Source of the DNA: Rhizophagus clarus
Lineage: Eukaryota; Glomeromycota; Glomeromycetes; Glomerales; Glomeraceae
Length of the DNA stretch: 64,000 nucleotides
Reading direction: 5' to 3'
NCBI GenBank assembly: GCA_015698045.1
Contig: BLAL01000239.1
Coordinates: 1,860,001-1,924,000, forward strand
Made by a program: the position numbers and the translations under genes. This document shows, in pieces, positions 11,525 through 23,192 of this stretch. The first letter of the stretch is position 1; every line of letters begins with the position of its first letter. The notes under the pieces were generated by a model, which worked only from the letters and a program-made list of their open reading frames with translations, made no database searches and had not been told where the DNA came from.

Positions 11525-11825
11525 ATTGTACATTATTTGTACAGGTTTTGTATAACTTTGTACAGAATTTGTACGAAATTTGTAGTTTATAATGACCTTT
11601 TATATATATTTATTAAGAGAATTGTACAGAATTCGTTTGAATTTGTACAGAATTTAATTTTGTACAGAATTTGTTATACGGAATTTGTACAGAAATTATC
11701 TGAATTTTAATTTTATCTGGATGTATATAATATATAATTTTGTACAGAATTTGTACAGAATTTATCTGAATGTAATTAATATATAATTTTGTACAGAATT
11801 TGTACAGAATTTATCTGAATATATA
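11525..11825. repeat. Short tandem repeats of TTTGTACAGAA
   Basis: Many copies of TTTGTACAGAATTT, with two larger 49-bp copies between about 11725 and 11820 that also contain TATCTGAAT. The core TTTGTACA is shared with the array at 21.5-22.1 kb. Confidence 0.75.
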
Positions 11826-12295
11826 TAATATCATTGGGAATATTATATCAGTTCAGATCTGCTGAAGATTTTTTTATAAAAATTCTGATAAACTTTAAAA
11901 TTGCAGATTTTAAAATATTTTGTACAAAAATTTTGAGATCTTCACATTTCTCTCTTTTATTTACACAAACTTTTTTTTTTATTTCAACAAACTTTGCACT
12001 ACCTATTTGTCACAACACTTAAATTTTTTTTTACAGTGCTTTAAAAAATAATCTTTTTTAATACTTTTTAAAGAAATGATTTTTTTTAACTTTTTTAATT
12101 TAAAGAAATAATCTATTAAGGTATTAAAAAAAAATTGAAATTTTTAAGCTTTGAAACTTTGTAGGAACATCAGATTAAAAAAGTTTTTTTTTATAGAACT
12201 TTTCTCCTACTTATTTTCGCTGGTTCTTTTGAATATTAAAAGTATTTTTAAATATTATTATTTAACGAGCATTGACTAACACTCAGGTTTCCTTT

Positions 12296-15020
12296 TTTTT
12301 GTAGGTCCAGAACATTAAAGGTATGAGTTTTAAACTCAATTTCGAAGATAACCTTCGAAAAAAATTTTTTTTTTATTAGTTTACTTTAATGAACGTTAGC
12401 TAACGCTCATTTTATATTTTGTAAGTCCAAAAAGCTGAAGGCTTAACAATTCTGATCAATTTCGAAGGTAAACTTCAAAAAATATTTTTTCATTAATTAT
12501 TTAACGAACTTTATTAATGTTCATTTTTATCTTTCTAAGTCCAGAACACTAAAAGTACGAGTTCTGGACTATTTCTAAGGTTATCTTCAAAAAAAATAAT
12601 TATTTAACGAATGTTCGATTTTAATTTTTTTTAGGTCCAGAAGCCGAGATACAGCTTCAGACTTTTTTTTTATTTTAATTTAACAAACATTAATATTAAT
12701 ATTTGATTTTAATTTTTTTTAGGTCTAAAAGCCAAAGTACAGCTCTGGACTTTTTTTTATTTTAATTTAACAAACGTTAACATTAACGTTTGATTTTAAT
12801 TTTTTTTAGGTCCAGAAGCTAAAGTACAGCTTTAGACTTTTTTTTATTTTAATTTAACGAACGTTAACATTAATGTTTAATTTTAATTTTTTTTAGTTCT
12901 GGAAGCCAAAGTACAGCTCTGGACTTTTTTTTATTTTAATTTAACGAATATTAACATTAACGTTTAATTTTAATTTTTTTTAGGTCTGGAAACTAAAGTA
13001 CAGCTCTGGACTTTTTTTTATTTTAATTTAATGAACATTAACATTAATGTTCGATTTTAATTTTTTTTAGTTCTAAAAGCTGAAGTACAACTCTGGATTT
13101 TTTTTTATTAATCTAATTTAACAAACGTTATTATTAACATTTGATTTTTTTTTAATTTTGTTTATTACTTTTATAGTCCAGAACACCGAATATGCGGCCT
13201 TGGACTTTGTTTCAAAGGTAACTTTGAAAAAAAATATTTGGTTGTTTTATTTTTACTTAGCAAATGTTAACAAACATTTGATTTCTTTTTCTTTTTTTTA
13301 GGTCTGAAACTCTATTTCGAAGCAGACACTAAGCAAAAAAAAATTCATTTTTTTTTTGTATTTTAGTGAAATGTTAGTAACGTTTCACTTTTCTTCTTTT
13401 TTTTAGGTCCAAAACTCCATTTCAAGGAAGTCCATTAAGTAAAAAAAAAATTTTTTTTACTTTAATTTCAACAAACATTAACTAATGTTCATTTTCTTTC
13501 TTTTTTTAGGTCTGGAACTCCTTTAAAGGTAGACTATGATATTTCAAAAGTAAAATATCTTCAAAATTTTTTATTTTTTTTTGTTTTATTTAAATAGATG
13601 TTACTAATGTTTGTTTATTTTATATTTTTAGGTCTGGAACTCTTTAGAGATAAACCAGTATTTTGAAGGTATAATATCTTTTTTTTTATATTTTATTTAA
13701 AATGAACGTTACTGATGTTCATTTTTTTTGTATTTTTTTAGGTCTGAAACTCTTTAGAGGCAGATCAGTATTTCAAAGGTGTAATATTTTCAAAATTTAT
13801 TTTTTTTGTTTTATTTAAACAAACGTTATTAATGTTCATTTTTTTTATATTTTTTAGGTCCAGAACTCTTTAAAGGCGGACCGGTATTTCAAAGGTATAA
13901 TATCTTCAAAATTTTATTTTTTTTATGTTTTATTTAAACGAATATTACTAATGTTTGTTTTTTTTTATATTTTTTAGGTCCAGAACTTTTTAGAGGTGGA
14001 CCGGTATTTTGAAGGTATAATATCTTTGAAATTTTATTTTTTTTATATTTTATTTAAACAAACATTATTAATGTTCATTTTTTTTTATATTTTTTAAGTC
14101 CAGAACTTTTTAGAGACAGACTGGTATTTCGAAGGTATAATATCTTCAAAATTTTATTTTTTTTTTATATTTTATTTAAAACAAACATTATTAATGTTTG
14201 TTTTTTTGTATTTTTTAGGTCCAGAACTCTTTAGAGGCAGACCGGTATTTTAATATCTTTGAAATTTTATTTTTTTTGTTTTATTTAAATAAACGTTACT
14301 AATGTTCATTTTTTTTTTATTTTTTTTAGGTCTGGAATTTAGAGGCAGACCGGGATTTCAAAGGTATAATAATATCTTCAAAATTTATTTTTTTATATTT
14401 TACAAAATGAAACCAATTAACGTTTCATTTTATTTTACATTTTTTTTTAGGTCTGAAACTCGAAGCAAACTGAAGGTAAAAAAAAACTTTATTTATTTTT
14501 GTTTTAACAAATATTAAACTAACGTTTGTTTTTTTAGGTCCGAAAAAAGTGGACTGAGTCTAGTTATTTTAAAGGTAAAAAAAACTTTAAAATAATTTTA
14601 TTTTATATTTTATTTTACAAAACGTTACTAATGTTTCATTTTGTATTTTTTTTAGGTCTGGATCTTCCAATTCGAAGTAGACCAGGGTATTTCAAAGGTA
14701 TAAAGCTTCAAAAAAATTGTTTTTTTTTATTTTTGTTTCAATGAATGTTAATTAATGTTCATTTTCAGTTTTTAGCTGGAACCTCATTTTGAGACAGACC
14801 AGGTATTCCAAAAATAAAAAAAAATTTTTTTGTTTTTATTAACGAAACATTAATTAATGTTTTGATTCTTTTTTTTTGTAGATTTGTGGCTTTCAGATAC
14901 TTTTTGGACTAAATTTTGAAGATATTTACTTTAAAAATTATAAGTTCTTTATTTTTGTTTTTTTTTAAAAACGAAATTTTAATTAATGTTCATTTTTTAT
15001 TTTGTAGGTTCACAGATTTC
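12296..15020 (+). repeat. 26-unit degenerate array with splice-like unit borders
   Basis: Units recur at 87-128 bp; the landmark TTTTTAGGTCCAGAA (or TCTGGAA) appears near 12303, 12421, 12537, 12632, 12720, 12808, 12895, 12982, 13069, 13173, 13301, 13406, 13509, 13631, 13740, 13856, 13976, 14096, 14217, 14329, 14450, 14537, 14654, 14772, 14879 and 15006. Units 4-9 are spaced 87-88 bp, units 14-20 mostly 109-121 bp. Each unit holds a hairpin such as CAAACGTTAA..TTAACGTTTG and an island of about 37-45 bp with higher G+C (CTCTTTAGAGGCAGACCGG) that begins after TTTTTTAG and often ends at AAAG|GTATAA. No continuous frame follows from joining the islands. Confidence 0.85.
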
Positions 15021-15176
15021 TGAAAGCTTCCTGAAACATAATTTTAAAGTAAGGATGATAGTATTTTCACATTTTGTCATTTTATTGGATTGAAAAAGTT
15101 AAAAGTTGTTTGTTAAAATCGAACCAACTGAAACAATGTCCAAACCATTAACAACATGATTTTGCAGTATAAAAGT

Positions 15177-15196
15177 AAAGAAAGAAAGAAAGAAAG
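15177..15196 (+). repeat. (AAAG)5 microsatellite
   Basis: Five tandem AAAG units. Confidence 0.9.
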
Positions 15197-16160
15197 GGAA
15201 CTTTAGTTTAGTGCATTTAGTAAAATAGTGTAAATTAGTAAATGTACTTTTAAATTTGTAAATATTTTTTTTTTAATGAAATAAATTAATTGATATTAGT
15301 TAACATTATGTGAAATTTTTTTGTGACGCACATCAGCATATCCTCAGATTAGTGCAGAAATGAAACTGCACAGATTTTTGGACCAAAAATTTTCCAATGG
15401 CCAGTACAGAAATGCCAAATTTGTAATTGATAAATTGATATGCTCTAATCGGTTTGCATCTTCATGTATGATAATTACAGTCTATGGTAATTTATAACAT
15501 ACTAGTACAGAAGTAACCTAATTTGCAATTGATAAATTAATATATAATACTAATTGGTTACATCTTAATTGGATCTTAATTGGATCTTAATTGAACACTG
15601 TAGTTAAGGTTGCTTGCCGAAACCCATCTGGCCTAACGCGAAATGCTGAAACTCATACATAGTGCCGAAATGCCGAAATGCTGAAACTGCCGAAACTGCC
15701 GAAACTGTTTCGGCATTTCGGCATTTCGGCAGTTTCGGCAGTTTCGGCATTTTGACATAGTTTCGGCATAAGTAATACTAATATTTTAATAGAGTTTCGG
15801 CATATTTTCGTCATGTTAATAGTATCTGACAGATAAAAATTTATTTTTTAAAATTTAAATTATTTATTGTATTTATTATACGTAATCCAATGATAAAAAC
15901 TAGCAATTAAATTCAAATTTATCACTAAAGAAATAAAATCCCAGTTAAAAAAGTTCACCATTTTATTTTTATTTTATTTAATTTTGATAAAAAAAAATAT
16001 TGATACTTGTTCGCTACTATTTTGAAAAATAGTACCCAGGCTGTACGACGTGGACGTCAGTATCAATTCACAGCCCAAAAAAAATGTGAGTCTCCAGCCG
16101 ATATTTGGTACGGACTGGGCTTAGCTACTCACTATAAAATAATATAATAAAATTAATAAA

Positions 16161-16861
16161 TTATCTTCGGTGATGATACGTAGGTAGGTTTCTTGCCCTT
16201 CTACGATCGTGTCGCGTATCTAAAATAAATTGGTTAATTTAAGATGTGAATAAACTTTAATTATAGAAATTTTATAATTACCTCGTCTTTCCCAAAATCT
16301 CGATCTAAATATGCAATAATATCTTGCTCCGATATGTGACCATCTTCTTCCAGGGACACCGCTACGATAAAGGCAAAAACTCTAAATATCAAAAAACGAA
16401 ATAATATTTAGTTAAATATTTTCAATTTTAAGCAAATATTTTTTTTGCCATTATATTTTTCATACATGGTATTCCCTGAGAAGATTCCTCCATTTTTGGT
16501 GGCATCGTTGTGCCGTGAACCTCGAAGTTCTAAAATGACGATTTAGTCTGATTCAAACGAACGAATTAGTTGGATTAAAGATAATAATTCTATTTTTAAC
16601 ATATTTTAACATATTAAATATTATACATATGAACCTTCTTGCGATTGACCTCCAGAATCTCGATCGATCTCTCCCGTATTCGTTATGAAATTCGACATTT
16701 CTTCTTCTTCTTTCTTCCACCAAGTAATCGGTGTATTCATCGAACCATTGAATAGGACGAGAGTGGCGACAAGGCTGGCGATGGGGCTGGCGATGAGAGT
16801 GACGATGGGGCTGGCGATGAGAGTGACGATGGGACTGGCGATGAGAGTGACGATTGGGCAT
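16161..16861 (-). CDS. hAT second gene: His/Arg-rich trihelix (Myb/SANT-like) protein
   Basis: Exons 16861-16635, 16529-16466, 16381-16282 and 16219-16161 join in phase to about 149 residues. The start is a HSHRQ/PHRQ repeat (residues 1-30). Then follows a domain with spaced aromatics: WFDEYTDYLVEERRRRN, RFWRSIARR, and across the intron QQCHQKWRNLLREYH; then SRFWERR and an Arg-rich tail. That spacing is what I expect of a trihelix/SANT-like DNA-binding fold. It follows the transposase on the same strand. A role in binding the element's own ends is inference; silencing or recruitment of host factors is equally possible. Confidence 0.65.
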
Positions 16862-17539
16862 ATTTACAAAATTAAGATGTGAGGAAAAACGCAAAAAGAA
16901 TGAGATGAGTAAATCGTAAAATATCCTTTTATAAATAAAATTTGGACAATTCCTTTTTGTTCACTTTCTTCAAAATACTGATTTATTAGTTTGCATCATT
17001 AAATTTAAATATCATCCTTAAAATAATAAATCTTTGTTTATTCTCTTTGTTCTTAAAAAAAAATCATTTTTTTTAAAAAAAAATCAGAATATTTTGTACA
17101 TCCCTTAAAAAAAAATAAAAAAATCAGTGCATAATACATACAATGTGATTTGTATAAAAAAGTCATCTTGCATCGTTAAACAAATACCGATATAAAATTA
17201 CTAATCATCATCCCTGTGTGATAAAATTTAATTGTTAACTTCTTTCTCTTTCTTTAGAGCACACATTGAACACGAATCAACACAAATTTAACAAAATTTG
17301 GCTAAAACGAGCGAAATTTTACCAGAATTATCAGCACAAATCGAACACAAATCGAACACAAATTGAACAAGATCGAAAGAGTTCGTTTGCATCACGTCGG
17401 TGTTGTTTAAATTTCGTCACACAAAAATTTTTTAATTTAAACTCTTAAATAAATCAATATAATTATAAACTTATTTACAAATTTACTTTATTAATAAAAG
17501 AATTATTGTTATAATGATTTCCTAAAAATAAAGAAAAAA

Positions 17540-19831
17540 TTATTCTTCTTCATCTACATCATCTACATCGATGAATTCATTCAATAAATCCTCTACATTA
17601 TAATCAAAATTTCTTCCCCCATCGCTTTCTTGTTCGCTTTCTTGCTCATCATCATTGCCATCATCTGTATTAATTTTTTCGTATTCTTCTTCAGATTCAT
17701 CTAAAATGTCGTCTGGGATCTCTCCAATTTCTTCAATTATTAATTTGTGTGACAAATCAACAAATTTATCGATCCATACATGTTCTATTAGGACAACACA
17801 ATTATCTGAAGGAACTGTAATTTGATTAGGTAAACTTTCATTTGATAAAACATCACATTCATCATCATCATCATTAGTTTCTGCCAGAGCCTCTGCAATT
17901 CGAATGTTCATTTCAGTTTCGCTAATACGAGTATCATTTTTTTCTATACCATAAAAACCAAGCTCTTTCTTAGCATTGGACTTCCAATGCATAATCATTT
18001 TAGCCATGGATTCTAGTCGACTTATATTCAAATTTAAACGCCGATCATTAAATAGCCAGCCAAGTGTTGAGAATCCTCGTTCGCAACTTGCGAAATTTGG
18101 ACAAATCGCTAATAGATGGCGAGCGACTCTTGGGAGGCTGTTCGGTTGAGGGTCAGTATCGATCAAATTCCACCAATTTAGAGGATCATCTAGAGAACAA
18201 GATTCATCAAGATCAAAGGGTGGTTTATTATCACGGTAGTCCTTAATTTGCTCGCATAGAGCCCTGGATTCTTTAAGATTAAATCCTAACCTTTTACCAA
18301 TTGTAGTAGCGCACCTCACGATCCTTGAATAAGCTTTGGCTGTGAAAGGCTTACTCCTAAATCGGGGATCTAGGAAAAAGCAGGTTATATATTTGTCATC
18401 ATCGAACTCTTTGAATCTTTCGTTCATCACGTTGAAATAATGGTTACGGAAGTTTTGATTAAATGATTTGGGTAATTGTTTCAAAACTGCTGATAGTCTT
18501 ATCAAACTTAAAAAACAATCTCCAAGCGTCGCTGATCTTGATTCTAAAGCCAAGACGGCTTTTCTCAATGGATTTAAAACGAATGAAAGAATTCGTAAAT
18601 CGGAAAAAAAATTCCGTGTTTGGATAACACGTTTGACCTTATCGTTCAACAAATTACTTTCATTAGTAATAATTTGTTCTAGTACTGGTTCCAACCTAAT
18701 TACCGAATCTACTGATTCGCTAGCCGTTGTCCATCGCGTCTTACAATATAACTTAATGCCTTCTCCATGAATACTATTCTCTTTGATGAGTTGTGTGAGT
18801 TTGGCTCCAGCTTGATGGGAATTTTTAAAAAATGAAGCTAATGTATTAACTTTTCGTAATAAACGATCTCCAAAACTTTCTTTAAGTATATCACACGCGA
18901 TAAGATTGACCGCATGTGCTATACATCGTACGTTTTCGATGTTAGGGTATTTCTCTTCAATAATTTTGCGTGCATTCTGAACGTTTGAGGCATTATCGGA
19001 CACAATAGCCGATATTTTATTCGGGCCGATCTTTTCAATTATTTCTCCAATCACTTCGGCTACGTAATTACCTGTATGCGAATGTTCTGACAAATCTTGA
19101 AGTTTATACAAATACTCTTCTCTTGACGGAGTCATAATAACAAAATTCCATATAGAACGATGAGTGGGGGACGTCCAACCATCGAACGCTAAATTATATT
19201 AATATTAATATTATTATTTAAAAACACATTAAGAATATTGTTTTAAAAAAGTATAAAAAAAGTATTAAAAACCTAAAGTCAAATTAGCTCCATTTTCAAT
19301 GACGGATGTGACAGTTGAGTTCACCATTGATAATTCCCGCTCAAGTAACTGATCTGACAAAAATTCTCTGGTTGGCAGCTCATACGAAGAATTAAGCTCC
19401 TTTACAAAGTTAATAAAAAAAGGGTGCTCGACTATCCGGAATGAAATACCACATGCAACGAAAAATTTAGCCAAGGCACGATTAATCCTAGTTACTCTAC
19501 CATCAGGAATTTTTGTGGAATCATGGTAGTCTGTAATATTTAACTGATTACTCCCAACAATTTTTCTTTTTTTATTAACTTTATCTTCACGCTCTAATAT
19601 TTTATTCAAATATTTTCTAACAATGGGTCCTGGAGCTTCCGAGCAGTGGTTCGCAAAGTGCTCTTCAAGTTTTGATATATCACCTCGTGATCATGAAAAA
19701 TTACAATATTTACAAGTGGCATGATATTTTCCTGAACCAACGGGATTTCCTCTAATAGCATCCTCCCAGGTAGAGCTGGGAGGCCTACCACCTTTATTTT
19801 TATTTTTTTCTAAGTCTAAAGTGCTGGTCAT
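17540..19831 (-). pseudogene. hAT transposase, copy 1, one nonsense codon in the BED finger
   Basis: Two exons, 19831-19273 and 19188-17540, separated by an 84-bp intron, give 735 codons. Start at ATG 19831 (MTSTLDLEKNKNKGG); the open frame upstream is low-complexity. BED zinc finger: C40, C43, H58, with the core Trp of that finger at codon 47 changed to TGA (19691-19693); copy 2 has TGG there. Then FDGW at about 188-191 with the first catalytic Asp, SDNASNVQNARK with the second, RCIAHAVNL, and the dimerisation region with CERGFSTLGWL. The C-ter tail is a long Asp/Glu tract. Only one base separates it from an open frame, so it could be functional if read-through, internal start or trans supply occurs. 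Confidence 0.9.
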
Positions 19832-20366
19832 ATTGAAATGTGTATAAAGTTTTTTTATTTTGTACGTGTTTAAGTAAAAAAAGTAATGCAAGGCAAACAT
19901 GAAGTAATTTAAAAAATCCATAACAGATAATCATATGATTTGGTTCAAATTTCAAGGTATAGCCGTAACAGTTGGGGATTATAACAGTAAAATGATAAAT
20001 AAAAAAAGGAGTTAAAGGAGTTAAAGGACGAAAAGTAACTGATTATCTTTGATATTAATAATGTCAGATCATTTCCTGAATGACCGTCAGATATGATTGG
20101 TTGTGTGTCATGTGGTGGCTGAATTTTATTTTGTTACACTAATTACATTATTAGAAAAATGAAACTATGCCGAAACTATATTAAAGTATTAATATATATT
20201 ATGCCGAAACTATGCCAAAATGCCGAAACTGTTTCGGCATTTCGGCAGTTTCAGCAGTTTCGGCATTTCGGCATTTTTGGCTGCTTGCCGAAACCTAGTT
20301 TCGCCAGTTTCGCCAGTTTCGGCATACCGAAACTCACTAGTTTCGGCAAGCAACCTTAACTGTAGT

Positions 20367-21456
20367 CGGTATTAAATAATAATTAAATGTAATTAATGGT
20401 GGTGTTTTTTTGGTTATAATGTAATCCTTTTTTTAATTACTTAAAAGTGTTTTTTGAAAGAGATATCAATTTTAATAAAAAATTATAATTTTTGCATACA
20501 ATTGTATTTGCATACAATGTTTATCGTCTATTATAATAACAAATACCTATATTGTGTAATATATACATTGTATAAGAATATAGCATCTGACAGTAAATTG
20601 GTAAGACAAAAACATGTATATACAAAAACGTATAAGGGTGTAAAATATACACAGGTAATAAATAACATTATGGCCTGCATTATTATAATTTTGGCCAGAT
20701 TAATTTATTTATTATCAGTATATGGTATCACATAGGCCATTTGATTTGCCGATCATTTACTTTATTAAATTTGTAATCAGGTTACATCATTATGCTAAAA
20801 ATAGCTAAACACGAATTATAAATAAACAATACTTTTGAAAAATATCGTATGACCTTTTCTTGTTAACTCTCTCTCTTTTTTACATTTTTATTTCAAAATA
20901 CATAATATTACAGATTTACAGGTATTTTAAAACAATATTTTTTTTTATTTGTACTAATTTTCTATTTACTTTATTTTTAATATTTTTAACTATATTTTTT
21001 CTTGTAATTGTTTTTATTTATCTTTTTACTATTATTTATTTATATATTACTATATTTCTTTTCTTATTACTAACTGCTTTTTTACTTTTTTATGTTACTT
21101 TCTTTTTTATTATTTACTCTTTACTTTTTTTACGTGTTACTTTTTCATATATTATTTTTTTTACGTATTACTAATATACTAACTATATTTAATTAATATA
21201 CTAACTTTTTTTTACTTATTACATTATATCTCTTTAGCATATTAACCTTTATCTTTTTTTTATTCTATACCTTAAACTCAGTATGAATTAATATTCCAAC
21301 ATCTTCATGTTCTTATATTTTTAAATGCAAGATAAAATATTGGGTAATGAATCCTTTATTACATTTACTTTTTCTGTTATAAGTTTTGTATTCATATTTA
21401 TTGTATATAATAAAATTTACAAATTATAATAAAATGAATTATAATTTTGGTTAGCA
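20367..21456. other. T-rich non-coding stretch
   Basis: Mostly T and A runs. A frame at 20860-21174 is a Phe/Leu/Ile translation of T runs and is not taken as a gene. Confidence 0.5.
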
Positions 21457-21504
21457 TTACATTAAATTTGAATTATAATTTTGGCTAATATTACAATTGT
21501 AATT

Positions 21505-22070
21505 TGAATAAAATTTCTGTATAAAACCCGTACAAAATTTGTATATATTCTGTATAAAACCTATACAAAATTCATATATATTTATGTAAACCTGTACAAA
21601 ATTTGTATATATTCTGTATAAAAAAAATCTATATAAAATTTGTATATATTCTGTATAAAACCTGTATAAAATTTGTATATATTTATGCAAACCTGTACAA
21701 AATTTGTATATATTCTGTATAAAACCTGTACAAATATGTATATATTCTGTATAAAACCCGTACAAAATTTGTATATATTCTGTATAAAACCTGTACAAAC
21801 TTTGTATATATTTATGTAAACCCATATAAAATTTGTATATATCCTGTATAAAACCTGTACAAAATTTGTATATATTCTGTATAAAACCCATACAAAATTT
21901 GTACAAAATATGTATATATTCTGTATAAAACCTGGTTATAATGTGGTTATAATTTGTACAATTAGCATTATCCAGAATTTGTACAAGTACAGAATATTTC
22001 ATAATTTGGTACATTTTCTGTCACTAATTGTATAGAATTTGTATAGAATTTGTATAGTATTTGTACAATA
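21505..22070. repeat. 33-bp minisatellite, open on the minus strand
   Basis: Units of GTATATATTCTGTATAAAAC followed by CTGTACAAAATTT, 33 bp, repeat with a few longer variants containing TTTATGTAAAC. Since 33 is 11 codons, the minus strand stays open for 185 codons (21457-22014) as repeats of GFIQNIYKFCT. Repeat origin explains the open frame; coding use is unproven. Confidence 0.8.
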
Positions 22071-22149
22071 ATATTTTCTGGACAAATTTTGAATTTTCAA
22101 TTTTTTACTGGATTATTCCAAAACCAAACCTATAAATATATATAACTCT

Positions 22150-23192
22150 ATGTCAGATACCCCAACTTTCAACTTCACTTCTGCTACAATAACTGAAAAT
22201 AAGACAGTCACGCTAGCAAATGAAATTAAAGGGTATACAAACATTTGAACTTATTTTGTTCTTGCAAGAAAAGAAGTTAGGACTTAGTGAAAAGAATAAG
22301 ATTTTAGAAAAGAAGATTAACAGCTGTGACTTTCTTAAGATGAGTAAAGAAAAGTTTCGCAATATTGGTTTAGGTTTAGGACCTGCATCAAAGCTTGCGA
22401 ACTTTGCCAAGAAGTATAAGAAAAAAAAGTTGCGTTTATTCTCCTCATACCTCAGTTTGAGTGAGATATGGTATCAAATAATTTCTATACCACTCTTTAC
22501 CCCTCAAACACAGGAAATTCAAGAACTGAAGGCAATAAGTTTTTCAAACACTGCATATTAGAGATTCTTCTTAAGTTATATTCCTACAGTACATTACAAC
22601 TGGACAGTTTGGAGGCCATACATAATGAGTACGTAGTAGTGCTTCTTTATGCTGAGATTAATATTGTCATAGATAAAATAGATAGAAAATTTAGCATACA
22701 TTCTTAATATGAAATATCTGAAATTGAAAGCAAAGGCTGGATTGATTATGTGATCAAGATATGAGATATTTCTGATCTACTCATGTTAACTTCAGTTTAC
22801 CACTGACTAAAATATTACATGTGATATAAATAGTCAAACAGACAGGAAGCTAAGGACCTCGTTTGCATCATGGAGAATAAATAGCATAAAGTCCCATAGG
22901 TTTCACTTAAAATATAAAACAACTTGAGAATACCTACGAGATGAATAGAAAGAAAAGAAAATGAAGTAATGATGATTTTGACTACCTCTATGGTATCGTC
23001 ATAATAGGTTAAGACTGGCATTTTCTTTTATATAGTCCTGGAAAAATATTCAAGACAAGTGATACCGCCTATTCAATCGAATTTACTAAGAAGGTCCTGG
23101 ATATTAATTCTGAAGAGTATACTAATTTGTAAAAATGTGAGAAAGGTTTTGGGCATAATCATAGGTTTGTTAAAGGATAGGGCATGTGTGGA
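22150..23192 (+). pseudogene. SAM-domain effector-like gene, 5' part, cut by a hAT element
   Basis: ATG 22150 opens MSDTPTFNFTSATITENKTV; after a frame change comes a SAM-like helix bundle (ELILFLQEKKLGLSEKNK, FLKMSKEKFRNIGLGLGPAS), another frame change leads to KFFKHCILEILLKLYSYSTL and LEAIHNEYV, then GWIDYVIK. Further on DDFDYLYGIVIIG and DWHFLLYSPGKIF and EFTKKVLDINSEEYTNL appear between stops, then NVRKVLGIIIGLLKDRACV at the insertion point. From memory, a Rhizophagus family has SAM plus a nuclease-like (PD-(D/E)XK type) C-terminal region in this order. At least three frame changes and several stops make it dead. The outer hAT entered at 23192; the last codons lie at 30718-30785. Confidence 0.7.
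23185..23192 (+). repeat. Target site duplication of the outer hAT (TGTGTGGA)
   Basis: TGTGTGGA is repeated at 30718-30725, directly flanking the element ends TAGGGATGG and CCATCCCTA. Confidence 0.95.

Larger units (their letters stand above)
15605..20358 (-). mobile_element. Complete hAT transposon, copy 1 (4754 bp)
   Basis: The ends are TAAGGTTGCTTGCCGAAAC and its inverse, and the flanks carry the 8-bp direct repeat ACTGTAGT (15597-15604 and 20359-20366), the hallmark of hAT insertion. Both subterminal regions hold clusters of GTTTCGGCA / TGCCGAAAC in both orientations, the likely transposase binding sites. It carries two genes on the minus strand: a BED-finger transposase and a small His/Arg-rich protein. 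It is nearly identical, in opposite orientation, to the copy at 25408-30164 (about six differences over the last 531 transposase residues), so both inserted recently. Confidence 0.95.

Noticed and set aside
12296..15020. A single gene with 26 micro-exons
   Set aside because: Joining the islands gives no continuous frame, island lengths vary without keeping phase, and the sequence decays like a satellite.
18064..18770. Frames of 60-100 codons opposite the hAT transposase (also 26996-27790 in copy 2)
   Set aside because: They lie antisense to a clear transposase exon and have no motif of their own.
20860..21174. Open frame of 104 codons, Phe/Leu/Ile-rich
   Set aside because: It is the translation of T runs; no start context, splice sites or motif.
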